This document shows, in pieces, positions 51,039 to 59,423 of a DNA stretch of 64,000 bases; the first letter of the stretch is position 1, and each line of letters opens with the position of its first letter. This stretch comes from Serratia plymuthica NBRC 102599 (GTDB taxonomy: Bacteria; Pseudomonadota; Gammaproteobacteria; Enterobacterales; Enterobacteriaceae). Both the position numbers and the translations under genes were made by a program. The DNA lies in assembly GCF_001590925.1 (NCBI RefSeq), contig NZ_BCTU01000021.1, positions 62,001-126,000 on the forward strand, read 5' to 3'. The notes below the pieces were generated by a model, which had not been told where the DNA came from, searched no databases, and saw only the letters and a program-made list of their open reading frames with translations.

Positions 51039-51485
51039 ATGCGCTGGTTGTTTGCCATGCTTATTGCTCTTTTTTGCTGGACCGGTTCGGTCTCCGGCCA
51101 AAAGCTATGCGCGGCACCCTCCAAAGCAACCCCCACGGCACTGAGTAGCCTGCCCTCGCTCGATAACCCGGCGCTGTCCCCTTATGACCAGGTTTATCGG
51201 TCTCCAGCAGAGTTGCAGCGCAAAGCGCCCGGCAAATTGCCGCTGCTGTTGCCGCGTGTGCATTCTTACCCCGGCTCACTGCCGGCCTCCGCCCAATTGC
51301 AGCCGGTCTATACGTTGGCCTCTGAGCTGGGCCATAATGCCAGATTCCCGCGTCAGCACTTATCTGTACCCAATCAGCTTGTTCAGGCCAACTGGATGCT
51401 GCACACCCCACAGCAGCAAAACAGGCTCGGTGGCTGGAAAGAAAGTAATATGCTTTATCGTGGCACGCTGACTTACCACTCATGA
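51039..51485 (+). CDS. unrecognised secreted or periplasmic protein
   Basis: I do not recognise this 148-residue protein. It has a clear signal peptide (MRWLFAMLIALFCWTGSVSG, then QKLCAAP) without a lipobox. The mature part is rich in Pro, Leu, Ser and Gln, has one Cys, and lacks further hydrophobic segments. A GGGGCGGA sequence precedes the ATG. It stands alone between exuR and yqjA, where E. coli has no gene, and its base composition is like the neighbours. Secreted Pro-rich proteins of this size include inhibitors and envelope factors, but no role can be assigned. Confidence 0.7.
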   Translation: MRWLFAMLIALFCWTGSVSGQKLCAAPSKATPTALSSLPSLDNPALSPYDQVYRSPAELQRKAPGKLPLLLPRVHSYPGSLPASAQLQPVYTLASELGHNARFPRQHLSVPNQLVQANWMLHTPQQQNRLGGWKESNMLYRGTLTYHS

Positions 51486-51624
51486 CCGGTGTCGCACCGA
51501 CGAGAACTCACTAAAAGCAACACCGTTTCATCGTTATCAGCAGCCAGGATCGCCCGCGCGCTTTCAGGCCACTTCTGATCCGCCGCTGAGATAAAGACAA
51601 ACAATGACGTTTTAGGAACACCGG

Positions 51625-52305
51625 ATGGACATCATTAAAGAACTGTTACATGCCTTATGGCAGCAGGATTTTGAGACGCTGGCGAACCCATCGCTGGTCT
51701 GGACGCTTTATGTCCTGCTGTTTCTGATTTTATTTTTGGAAAACGGCCTGCTGCCGGCAGCATTTTTACCCGGCGACAGCCTGCTGATCCTGGTAGGCGT
51801 TTTGATCGCCAAAGGCACCATGAATTTCCCGCTCACCATCCTGATCCTGACCGTTGCCGCCAGTCTGGGGTGCTGGGTCAGTTACATACAAGGCAAATGG
51901 CTGGGCAATACGCGAACGGTGCAGGGCTGGCTGTCGCATCTGCCGGCGCATTATCACCAGCGCGCACACCAATTGTTCCACCGCCACGGGCTTTCCGCCC
52001 TGCTGGTCGGTCGTTTCCTGGCGTTTGTCCGCACCCTGTTGCCTACCATTGCCGGTCTCTCCGGCCTGAGTAATGCCCGTTTCCAATTCTTTAACTGGAT
52101 GAGCGGTCTGCTGTGGGTGGTGATCCTGACGTCACTGGGCTTTGCTTTGGGCAAAACCCCGGTGTTCCGCAAGTACGAAGACCAACTGATGTTCTGCCTG
52201 ATGCTGCTGCCGTTGGTGCTGCTGGTGGTTGGGCTGGTGGGATCGCTGATCGTGCTGTGGCGCAAGAAACGCGCCGACAGCCAGAATCAGGGGAAAGGGG
52301 CGTGA
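51625..52305 (+). CDS. yqjA: DedA family membrane protein YqjA
   Basis: The 226-residue protein has five to six helices and the DedA signatures [20 protein letters not shown] near residue 40 and [20 protein letters not shown] near 130, with the conserved Arg and the acidic residue. E. coli YqjA is a proton-dependent transporter needed at alkaline pH and overlaps with YghB in division and lipid recycling. Its stop overlaps the mzrA start by one base, indicating coupling. Confidence 0.93.
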   Translation: MDIIKELLHALWQQDFETLANPSLVWTLYVLLFLILFLENGLLPAAFLPGDSLLILVGVLIAKGTMNFPLTILILTVAASLGCWVSYIQGKWLGNTRTVQGWLSHLPAHYHQRAHQLFHRHGLSALLVGRFLAFVRTLLPTIAGLSGLSNARFQFFNWMSGLLWVVILTSLGFALGKTPVFRKYEDQLMFCLMLLPLVLLVVGLVGSLIVLWRKKRADSQNQGKGA

Positions 52306-52676
52306 TGGCAAAGCGCCCGCGCTGGCAGTATGTTTTGCTGATTGCACTCGCCCTGTTGGCGCTGGCGACGCTGCTGGTTCCCTGTATGGTGCGCACCGAA
52401 AGCGAGCTGCGCATCCGCGCCGGCCAGCAAGGCCTTTCGCTGCCTGACGGCTTTTTTGTCTATCAGCGGCTGGATGAGCGCGGTATTCGCATCAAAAGCA
52501 TTACCCCCGAAGGTGATGGTCTGGTGATCCGTCTGGATTCACCGGAACAGCAGCTGTTGGCGCGCGAAGCGCTGCAAACGATTTTACCGCCGGGTTATAT
52601 CATCGCTCTGAGCGAATCCCCTGTTCCAAGCCATTGGGTCCGTGAATTTGCACGCGCCCCGCTCAATCTGGGATAA
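52305..52676 (+). CDS. mzrA: modulator protein MzrA
   Basis: The 123-residue protein has one N-terminal membrane helix (VLLIALALLALATLLVPCMV) and a periplasmic domain. In E. coli MzrA binds EnvZ and links CpxAR to EnvZ/OmpR signalling. The start ATG overlaps the yqjA stop (TGATG), so the two are translationally coupled. A terminator follows at once. Confidence 0.9.
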   Translation: MAKRPRWQYVLLIALALLALATLLVPCMVRTESELRIRAGQQGLSLPDGFFVYQRLDERGIRIKSITPEGDGLVIRLDSPEQQLLAREALQTILPPGYIIALSESPVPSHWVREFARAPLNLG

Positions 52677-52677
52677 T

Positions 52678-52710
52678 ACCCCTTCGAATGAAGGGTTTTC
52701 CTTTCGTTTT
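52678..52710 (+). terminator. terminator of yqjA-mzrA
   Basis: CCCTTC and GAAGGG form a 6-base stem with a GAAT loop, followed by TTTTCCTTTCGTTTT, right after the mzrA stop. Confidence 0.8.
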
Positions 52711-52886
52711 CACGCCCCGTTCAATTAATCACCAATCGCCATCGAACTGCGGCTGATTCTTTGGGGTCTGCGCGATTCAAGGCTATGCTGAAAGCTAGCT
52801 GCGTAAACTCCTGTCGCACTGCTTTTGCAAGCAGTCAGGAAAAGCGGATGCGTGCCAATGCGTCCCATTAACAAGGAACCGATAGC

Positions 52887-53258
52887 ATGAAATTACGCCA
52901 CTCACTCTTACTGATCCTCCCGTTATGTGCATTGCCGGCCCTGTCATTTGCTGCCGAAGGCGGTTGTGCGACCAAGGCGCAAAACATCCAACAGCAGATT
53001 GATTACGCCACCCAACATGGCAATCATAACCGTATAGCCGGGCTGAAAAAGGCGCTGAGCGAAGTACAGGCGAACTGTACCGAAGCGAGCCTGCAGGCCG
53101 ATCGCCAGAAAAAAATCGAAGAGAAACAAAGCAAGGTCGCCGAACGTCAGCAAGAACTGAAAACAGCCCAGCAAACCGGCAACCTGGATAAAGTTGCCAA
53201 GAAGCAGAAAAAACTGACGGAAGCACAGGCTGAGCTTAAACAGGCCCAGGCGGAATAA
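52887..53258 (+). CDS. yqjC: YqjC, DUF1090 periplasmic protein
   Basis: The 123-residue protein has a signal peptide ending FAAEGG near residue 24. The mature part is a long charged helix/coiled coil rich in Lys, Gln and Glu (KKIEEKQSKVAERQQELKTA), with two Cys. It matches the YqjC family, of unknown function, found upstream of yqjDEK. AAGGAACC precedes the ATG. Confidence 0.9.
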   Translation: MKLRHSLLLILPLCALPALSFAAEGGCATKAQNIQQQIDYATQHGNHNRIAGLKKALSEVQANCTEASLQADRQKKIEEKQSKVAERQQELKTAQQTGNLDKVAKKQKKLTEAQAELKQAQAE

Positions 53259-53422
53259 TTTTTTTACACCAGCGGATTTATCGCTGAGAGCCGCGTCATG
53301 CGGGATTTTTACTGCATATAGAATGAATACTTAGTGATATCGGCTACTCATTCACCCTTTGCTCCGGCGAAAAAATCCGCTATGTTGAAAGTCTGTCGAA
53401 GTTAACGTTAAGGAATAATCAC

Positions 53423-53728
53423 ATGGCACATGATTCAAATGCAGAAAACTTACGCGCTGAACTTAAATCCTTAGCCGATACGCTGGAAGAAGTGCTGAAC
53501 TCTTCCACCGATAAGCCAAAAGCCGAGCTGGAAAAGCTGCGCTCCAAAGCTGAAGACGTATTGAAAGATACTCGCGCTCGCCTGAGCGACGCCGGGGACA
53601 AAATTGCTTCCCAGACCAAGCAAATCGCCGGCCAGGCGGATGATTACGTGCGTGATAATCCGTGGACAGGTATCGGTATCGGCGCTGCGGTTGGCGTAGT
53701 GCTGGGCGTTCTGTTAGCGCGCCGCTAA
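53423..53728 (+). CDS. yqjD: YqjD, ElaB/DUF883 ribosome-associated membrane protein
   Basis: The 101-residue protein has an amphipathic helical part and a C-terminal membrane helix with a Gly-rich motif (GIGIGAAVGVVLGVLLARR). E. coli YqjD is an inner membrane protein that binds 70S and 100S ribosomes in stationary phase under RpoS control. It heads the yqjD-yqjE-yqjK set; yqjE starts two bases after its stop. Confidence 0.93.
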   Translation: MAHDSNAENLRAELKSLADTLEEVLNSSTDKPKAELEKLRSKAEDVLKDTRARLSDAGDKIASQTKQIAGQADDYVRDNPWTGIGIGAAVGVVLGVLLARR

Positions 53729-53730
53729 TT

Positions 53731-54132
53731 ATGGCAGAACAACCACAAGTTCGTGCACAGGGCCCCGCCAAAGGGGTCCTGGATGTCGGCCAGCGCATCA
53801 TCACCATTCTGGTGGGTATGGTTGAAACGCGGGTGCGCCTGGCGGTTGTCGAGCTGGAAGAGGAGAAAGCCAACCTCATTCAGTTGCTGATCATGGCCGG
53901 TATGACCCTTTTATTCACCGCATTTGGCCTGATGAGCCTGTTGATCCTGATTTTCTGGGCCATTGACCCTATCTACCGCCTGATGGCGTTAGGGGCCACC
54001 ACGGGCATCTTGCTGTTCCTGGCTATTTTCGGCGCCATCTGGACGCTGGTCAAAGCACGCCGCTCCACCCTGTTGGGCGCTACACGCAAACAGTTGGAGA
54101 TCGACCGTTCCGAGCTGGAGGGTGAAAAATGA
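53731..54132 (+). CDS. yqjE: YqjE, phage holin superfamily III-like membrane protein
   Basis: The 133-residue protein has two hydrophobic segments (LIMAGMTLLFTAFGLMSLLI and LGATTGILLFLAIFGAIWTL) flanked by charged helices. It matches YqjE, of unknown function. It starts two bases after yqjD and overlaps yqjK by four bases (ATGA). Confidence 0.92.
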   Translation: MAEQPQVRAQGPAKGVLDVGQRIITILVGMVETRVRLAVVELEEEKANLIQLLIMAGMTLLFTAFGLMSLLILIFWAIDPIYRLMALGATTGILLFLAIFGAIWTLVKARRSTLLGATRKQLEIDRSELEGEK

Positions 54133-54416
54133 ATCGCCGTCGCTACCTGGAATGGAGAAAAGAGAAACTGATTCGGCAGATCCAGCAACAACGGCTGGAT
54201 CTGGCCGACAACAAAACCCTGTGGCTGGAAAAAACCGAGCGCATCGATCGCGGTTGGCAAACCCTTTTCGGTCTGCGCAAATACCTGGTCGTCGGCTCCA
54301 GCGTGATGGCGCTTTACGGTATCCGCCACCCAAGCAAACTGATTCGCTGGTCACGTCGCGCTTTTGGTGTCTTTGGCACTATCCGATTGATCCAGAAAAC
54401 TTTTTCTACCAAATAG
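54129..54416 (+). CDS. yqjK: YqjK-like family protein
   Basis: The 95-residue, very basic protein begins MNRRRYLEWRKEKLIRQIQQ and has a weak hydrophobic stretch around residue 55 (LVVGSSVMALYGI). It is the third gene of yqjDEK and overlaps yqjE by ATGA. The function is unknown. Confidence 0.9.
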   Translation: MNRRRYLEWRKEKLIRQIQQQRLDLADNKTLWLEKTERIDRGWQTLFGLRKYLVVGSSVMALYGIRHPSKLIRWSRRAFGVFGTIRLIQKTFSTK

Positions 54417-54518
54417 CCCTACTGATTTCTTCAACCCTTCCGTCGTTATGCCCCGTTTTTCACAGAAATTTATTCTTTCTGTCGATAACGGCTGGGTAAC
54501 TTTCTGATTCGCCATCAT

Positions 54519-54579
54519 TTGTTAGCAGGCTACAGATTCAGTTTTTTTGAAAAAATACGACAGTTTTACTTGCTAACAA
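54519..54579. promoter_or_regulatory. long-spaced inverted repeat upstream of yqjF
   Basis: TTGTTAGCA at 54519-54527 and TGCTAACAA at 54571-54579 are perfect 9-base arms with centres 52 bases apart, about five helical turns. They lie 135-195 bases upstream of yqjF. The same GCTAACAA core occurs between yhaJ and yhaK, 2.7 kb away. E. coli yqjF is activated by the LysR protein YhaJ, so these are candidate YhaJ sites by inference. No gene is visible in 54417-54713. Confidence 0.5.
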
Positions 54580-54713
54580 CGGAATCACTTCCCGATTAAC
54601 ATTCACTCCATCAAACACGTAACGGGCAGGACAGGGTCAGAGACCCGGCATACCGCCCGCTAACAGCGGTAAACGCCAAGACTGGCGAACTAAAAATCAC
54701 TTTGGAGTTGATG

Positions 54714-55109
54714 ATGAAAAAATTAGAAGATACAGGTTTGCTGGTTGCTCGTATTCTGATGCCAATCCTGTTTATCGTGGCAGGTTACGGCAAAATGGGC
54801 GACGCCTATGCCGGCACCCAGCAGTATATGCAATCGATGGGCGTACCTGGCTTCTTGTTGCCGCTGACCATCTTGCTGGAGTTCGGTGGCGGCCTGGCGA
54901 TTCTGTTCGGTTTCCTGACCCGCACCGTGGCGCTGTTCACTGCCGGTTTCACCCTTCTGACCGCGGTACTGTTCCATACTAACTTTGCAGAAGGCGTAAA
55001 CCAGCTGATGTTCATGAAGAACCTGACCATCGCCGGTGGCTATATCGTACTGGCCGTTGCCGGCCCAGGCGGTTTCAGCATCGACCGTATTTTGAACAAA
55101 AAGTGGTAA
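54714..55109 (+). CDS. yqjF: DoxX family membrane protein YqjF
   Basis: The 131-residue protein has four helices and the DoxX pattern (LLVARILMPILFIVAGYGKM; ILLEFGGGLAILFGF). Function is unsettled; in E. coli its promoter responds to dinitrotoluene breakdown products through YhaJ. I chose ATG 54714, with GGAG six bases before; ATG 54711 adds one Met. It is followed by a strong terminator. Confidence 0.92.
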   Translation: MKKLEDTGLLVARILMPILFIVAGYGKMGDAYAGTQQYMQSMGVPGFLLPLTILLEFGGGLAILFGFLTRTVALFTAGFTLLTAVLFHTNFAEGVNQLMFMKNLTIAGGYIVLAVAGPGGFSIDRILNKKW

Positions 55110-55127
55110 GCTTCTAATACCGAATCA

Positions 55128-55157
55128 GGGGTCCGGCATGCCGGACCCTTCTGCTTT
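55128..55157 (+). terminator. terminator of yqjF
   Basis: GGGTCCGGCATGCCGGACCC is a perfect palindrome able to form a strong hairpin, followed by TTCTGCTTTTTC. It separates yqjF from yqjG. Confidence 0.75.
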
Positions 55158-55183
55158 TTCACTCGGACACGAAGGAGATCATC

Positions 55184-56170
55184 ATGGGACAACTCGTCGA
55201 TGGCGTTTGGCAAGACATCTGGTATGACACATCATCTACCGGAGGCCGTTTCAAACGCTCAACCTCTCAGTTCCGCAACTGGGTGACTGCAGACGGCCAA
55301 CCGGGCGAACACGGCACCGGGGGGTTTAAAGCGGAGAAAGACCGTTATCACCTGTACGTTTCACTCGCCTGCCCTTGGGCGCACCGCACGTTGCTGATGC
55401 GTAAACTGAAGGGGCTGGAGCAGATTATCCCGGTTTCCGTGGTGCATCCGCTGATGTTGGAAAACGGCTGGACCTTCGGCCAGGACTTCCCTGAAACGAC
55501 CGGCGACAGCCTTTATCATTCGGACTTTCTCTATCAGCTTTACCTGCGCGCCGATGAACATTACACCGGCCGCGTGACGGTGCCGGTACTGTGGGACAAA
55601 CAGCAACAGACCATCGTCAGCAATGAATCTGCCGATATCATTCGCATGTTCAACAGTGCATTTGATGGCGTCGGCGCTCGCGCGGGGGATTATTATCCCA
55701 ACGACCTGCACGGCAAAATCGATGAGCTGAACGGTTGGATTTATGACCAGGTGAATAATGGTGTCTACAAGGCCGGTTTCGCCACCAGTCAGGAAGCCTA
55801 TGACGAAGCGGTGAATGCGCTGTTTGACGCACTGGCGCGGCTGGAGCAGATCCTGAGCCAACACCGTTACCTGACCGGCGATCGCCTGACCGAGGCCGAC
55901 CTGCGTCTGTGGACCACGCTGGTGCGCTTCGATCCGGTGTATGTCACCCATTTTAAATGCGATAAACGCCGCATCAGCGATTATCTCAACCTGTACGGCT
56001 TCCTGCGCGACATCTACCAGATGCCAGGCATGGCCGAAACGGTTAGCCTACCGCACATCCGCAACCACTATTACCGTAGCCACACCACTCTCAATCCGCA
56101 CGGCATTATTTCCATCGGGCCGGCGCAGGATCTGGACGAGCCGCACGGCCGCGACAAACGTTTCGGTTAG
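55184..56170 (+). CDS. yqjG: glutathionyl-hydroquinone reductase YqjG
   Basis: The 328-residue omega-type glutathione transferase has the catalytic CPWA motif (Cys63 in SLACPWAHRT). Conserved stretches include NESADIIRMFN and the C-terminal helical domain LTEADLRLWTTLVRFDPVYV. E. coli YqjG reduces glutathionyl-hydroquinones, releasing hydroquinone and disulfide glutathione. GAAGGAG precedes the ATG. Confidence 0.94.
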   Translation: MGQLVDGVWQDIWYDTSSTGGRFKRSTSQFRNWVTADGQPGEHGTGGFKAEKDRYHLYVSLACPWAHRTLLMRKLKGLEQIIPVSVVHPLMLENGWTFGQDFPETTGDSLYHSDFLYQLYLRADEHYTGRVTVPVLWDKQQQTIVSNESADIIRMFNSAFDGVGARAGDYYPNDLHGKIDELNGWIYDQVNNGVYKAGFATSQEAYDEAVNALFDALARLEQILSQHRYLTGDRLTEADLRLWTTLVRFDPVYVTHFKCDKRRISDYLNLYGFLRDIYQMPGMAETVSLPHIRNHYYRSHTTLNPHGIISIGPAQDLDEPHGRDKRFG

Positions 56171-56203
56171 CCCATTTCCCCCTTTCTTTAGCGGTCAGGG
56201 GGA

Positions 56204-56245
56204 ACAATAAAACCGCCCGCCGTGCTTGCACCTGCGGGCCGTTGG
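56204..56245 (-). terminator. terminator of yhaJ
   Basis: Read leftward, GCCCGC and GCGGGC form a 6-base stem with a 13-base loop, followed by GGTTTTATTG, about 40 bases after the yhaJ stop. Confidence 0.6.
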
Positions 56246-56278
56246 CGATCAGGCGATCAATAGCGGCACACAGTCCGG

Positions 56279-57184
56279 TTACTGCCGTTCCTGCTGGGCG
56301 AAGAGCCGTGGGATTTCGCGCAGGAACCAGGCTTTCGCCTCCCCCATGCTGTCGCGCCGCCAGGCCATGATGATATCGGCCTCACGGCTGTATTCCGGCC
56401 CTACCACCCTCAGCCGCCCTTCTTCAATGTCTTTTTCCACCATCGGGTAAGGCATGGTCGCCACACCCAGGCCGGCCAGCAGCGCCAGGCGCTTGTCGCC
56501 AATGGTGCTGACCGTCAGGCGTTGCTGTTTATCCAACAACTGCACGGTCAATACCGGCCGTTCACGGGCTGTATCCGCCACCGCAATGCCGCGGTACTTC
56601 ACGCGAGTCAGTTCGGACAAGGGTTCCGGCTCCAGATGAATGGGGTGATCCGGCGCTGCGACGTAAACGCTCATCACCTTGTACAGCTTGCGGGTGTTGA
56701 TCTCCGAGGAAGCACGGAAATGCATGTCCGGAGCGATGACGATATCGGCTCGCCCTTGCTCCAGCCGCTCCCAGGCACCGGCCAGCACTTCGGTAAAAAT
56801 CGATACCTGGGTATTGGCCTTCAGCGCCAGCTTGTCGACCAGCGGAAACAGTTTGCTCGCCGGCGACAGCGCTTCGCTGACGATGGTCAGGTGAGTTTCC
56901 CAACCGCGCGCCAGCGCTTCGGCATCCGTAGTCAGCTTGTCTGCCGCCTCCAGCAGCACCCGCCCGCGTTCCAACAACATGCGCCCAACGTTGGTGAACT
57001 TGGTGCGGTGGCCGGAGCGATCGAACAGCACCACGTCCAATTCTTCTTCCAATTTTTGCATGGTGTAGCTGAGCGCCGAGGGCACACGCCCCAGTTCATC
57101 GGCTGCCGCAGCAAAGCTGCCACGTCGGTCGATCGCATCCATAACCCTTAACGCTTCAAGCGTTAACGCCCGATCTCTGGCCAT
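56279..57184 (-). CDS. yhaJ: LysR-type transcriptional regulator YhaJ
   Basis: The 301-residue protein has the LysR helix-turn-helix at the N terminus (VMDAIDRRGSFAAAADELGR, residues about 14-33) and a two-lobe effector domain from about residue 92. E. coli YhaJ activates yqjF and yhaK-linked genes and responds to aromatic compounds. It is divergent from yhaK, a typical arrangement for autoregulation at a shared promoter. Confidence 0.9.
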   Translation of the reverse strand: MARDRALTLEALRVMDAIDRRGSFAAAADELGRVPSALSYTMQKLEEELDVVLFDRSGHRTKFTNVGRMLLERGRVLLEAADKLTTDAEALARGWETHLTIVSEALSPASKLFPLVDKLALKANTQVSIFTEVLAGAWERLEQGRADIVIAPDMHFRASSEINTRKLYKVMSVYVAAPDHPIHLEPEPLSELTRVKYRGIAVADTARERPVLTVQLLDKQQRLTVSTIGDKRLALLAGLGVATMPYPMVEKDIEEGRLRVVGPEYSREADIIMAWRRDSMGEAKAWFLREIPRLFAQQERQ

Positions 57185-57220
57185 CGAATCTCTCTGTCAG
57201 GAAATTTGAATATGCCGACC

Positions 57221-57240
57221 AGATTAACTGGCTAACAATC
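57221..57240. promoter_or_regulatory. candidate YhaJ site between yhaJ and yhaK
   Basis: AGATTAACTGGCTAACAATC carries the GCTAACAA core found twice upstream of yqjF; the flank ACT[G/T]GCTAACAA is also shared. It lies 37-56 bases from the yhaJ start and 52-71 bases from yhaK. Two TAAC half-sites lie nine bases apart. Assignment to YhaJ is inference. Confidence 0.45.
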
Positions 57241-57291
57241 CGGCGTCCAGATGCTTACCATTTGGATAATGAATTTAGAGAGCCGATTGCC

Positions 57292-57993
57292 ATGATTACA
57301 TGCAGAACAGCACAACAATGCGGGCAAGCTGACTTTGGTTGGCTGCAGGCTCGCTACACCTTTTCTTTTGGACATTACTTCGATCCCAAGCTGATGGGCT
57401 ACGCCTCGTTGCGGGTGCTGAACCAGGAGGTGCTGGCGCCGGGAGCGTCATTCCAGCCACGCACCTATCCCAGCGTGGATATCCTGAATCTGATCTTGCA
57501 GGGGGAAGCCGAATACCGCGACAACGACGGCAATACCGTGCGCGCCAAGGCCGGTGAAGCCTTGTTGTTGGCCACGCAGCCAGGGCTGAGTTACAGCGAA
57601 CAGAACGTCAGCAGCGATACGCCGCTGACCCGTCTGCAGCTGTGGCTGGATGCCTGCCCGGAGCGCAACAACGATCGAGTACAGCGTCTGACGCTGCCGG
57701 ATAACGGCTCGACGCTGCTGGCGTCACCGGACGGCGCCCAGGGCAGCCTGCAACTGCGCCAGCAGGTGTGGATCCATCATCTGGATTTACAGCCGGGCGA
57801 ACAGCAGACGTTTGCGCTGAACGGGCAACGGGCTTACCTGCAATCGATCCACGGCACCATTGAAGCCAATGGCGATCGTAACGAAGGCCAACGCTTGACC
57901 TGCGGCGACGGGGCTTTTATCCATGAAGAGAACCGCCTGACGATCCGCGCCGAAACGCCGCTGCGCGCGCTGCTGATTGATTTACCGGTGTGA
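57292..57993 (+). CDS. yhaK: pirin-like bicupin YhaK
   Basis: The 233-residue protein has the pirin N-terminal signature (ARYTFSFGHYFDPKLMGYASL) and two cupin barrels. E. coli YhaK lacks quercetinase activity and is a marker of nitrosative and oxidative stress. ATG 57292 matches the E. coli start (MITCRTAQQCGQADFGWLQA). It is divergent from yhaJ. Confidence 0.92.
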   Translation: MITCRTAQQCGQADFGWLQARYTFSFGHYFDPKLMGYASLRVLNQEVLAPGASFQPRTYPSVDILNLILQGEAEYRDNDGNTVRAKAGEALLLATQPGLSYSEQNVSSDTPLTRLQLWLDACPERNNDRVQRLTLPDNGSTLLASPDGAQGSLQLRQQVWIHHLDLQPGEQQTFALNGQRAYLQSIHGTIEANGDRNEGQRLTCGDGAFIHEENRLTIRAETPLRALLIDLPV

Positions 57994-58033
57994 ATCAAGC
58001 GAGTGCAACATGTCGAACTCGCTGAATACCAAT

Positions 58034-58072
58034 GGAAAAAACCCCGCGTAACTTGCGTCACGCGGGGTTTTC
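58034..58072 (-). terminator. terminator of rnpB
   Basis: AAAACCCCGCGTGACG and its partner ACGCGGGGTTTTTT form a strong stem eight bases beyond the RNase P RNA 3' end, with a T-tract on the leftward strand. It may also end yhaK rightward (GGGGTTTTCTTT). Confidence 0.85.
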
Positions 58073-58079
58073 TTTATAG

Positions 58080-58456
<377 letters not shown>

Positions 58457-58463
58457 GGCGCGG

Positions 58464-58492
58464 ATAGTAGCGTCGCGCTCACGGCAGGTCAA
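58464..58492 (-). promoter_or_regulatory. rnpB promoter
   Basis: Read leftward, TTGACC (58492-58487) and TACTAT (58469-58464) are exactly 17 bases apart, and the RNA 5' end lies eight bases beyond. The -35 starts five bases after the rsmI stop. Confidence 0.8.
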
Positions 58493-58497
58493 CCGCT

Positions 58498-59361
58498 TTA
58501 CTGTTCTTGTTGCTCTAACGCGTGTTTATACAACGCATTTTTCTTCACGCCGTGGATTTCCGCCGCCAACGCCGCCGCCTTTTTCAGCGGCAATTCTTTT
58601 TGCAGCAACGCCAGCGTGCGCAGCGCCTCCAGCGGCAATGCGTCATCCTGCGGCTTATGGCCTTCGACGATCAGCACCATTTCGCCACGGCGACGCACTT
58701 CGTCTTCCTGCACCCAGGCCAGCAGCTCACCCACCGGCGCACCCGTGATGGACTCCCAGGTTTTGGTCAGCTCACGCGCCAGCACTACATAGCGCTGCGG
58801 CCCCCACACGGTGACCATGTCCTGCAAACTTTCCAGCAAGCGGTGGGTGGATTCGTAGAAAATCAACGTGCGCGGTTCCTCTGCCAGCGCCATCAGCGTA
58901 TCCTTACGCCCCTTGGTTTTCGCCGGCAGGAACCCTTCGTAACAGAAGCGGTCTGAAGCAACGCCGGCGGCACACAGTGCGGTGGTTGCCGCACAGGCTC
59001 CCGGCAGCGGTACCACGCGAATGCCGGCTTCGCGGCAGCGGCGCACCAGGTGATAACCGGGATCGTTGATCAACGGGGTGCCGGCGTCGGAAACCAGCGC
59101 AATGCTCTGGCCTTCCTGCAGTTTCGCCAGCAGTTGGTCAGCCTTTTGCTGTTCGTTATGGTCATGCAGCGCAAACAGCCGCGCGCTAATCGCAAAGTGT
59201 TGCAACAGCAACCCGGTGTGGCGCGTGTCCTCGGCCGCAATCAGATCAACGCTTTTCAGTACCTCTAACGCACGGTGGGTAATATCCCCCAAATTACCGA
59301 TGGGAGTGGGCACCACATACAGCGTTGATGCAGAAATGACTGATTGTTGGTGTTGATTCAT
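58498..59361 (-). CDS. rsmI: 16S rRNA (cytidine1402-2'-O)-methyltransferase
   Basis: RsmI methylates the ribose of C1402 in 16S rRNA, which tunes start codon choice. The 287-residue SAM-dependent enzyme of the tetrapyrrole-methylase fold has [14 protein letters not shown] (residues 15-28), [30 protein letters not shown] and [12 protein letters not shown]. It is divergent from lpoA, as in E. coli. Confidence 0.96.
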   Translation of the reverse strand: MNQHQQSVISASTLYVVPTPIGNLGDITHRALEVLKSVDLIAAEDTRHTGLLLQHFAISARLFALHDHNEQQKADQLLAKLQEGQSIALVSDAGTPLINDPGYHLVRRCREAGIRVVPLPGACAATTALCAAGVASDRFCYEGFLPAKTKGRKDTLMALAEEPRTLIFYESTHRLLESLQDMVTVWGPQRYVVLARELTKTWESITGAPVGELLAWVQEDEVRRRGEMVLIVEGHKPQDDALPLEALRTLALLQKELPLKKAAALAAEIHGVKKNALYKHALEQQEQ

Positions 59362-59423
59362 TGTTTCATCCGGGTTGCCGATTTAATATTGAGCATCTTG
59401 AAAAAAACATCACTGGATACAGT

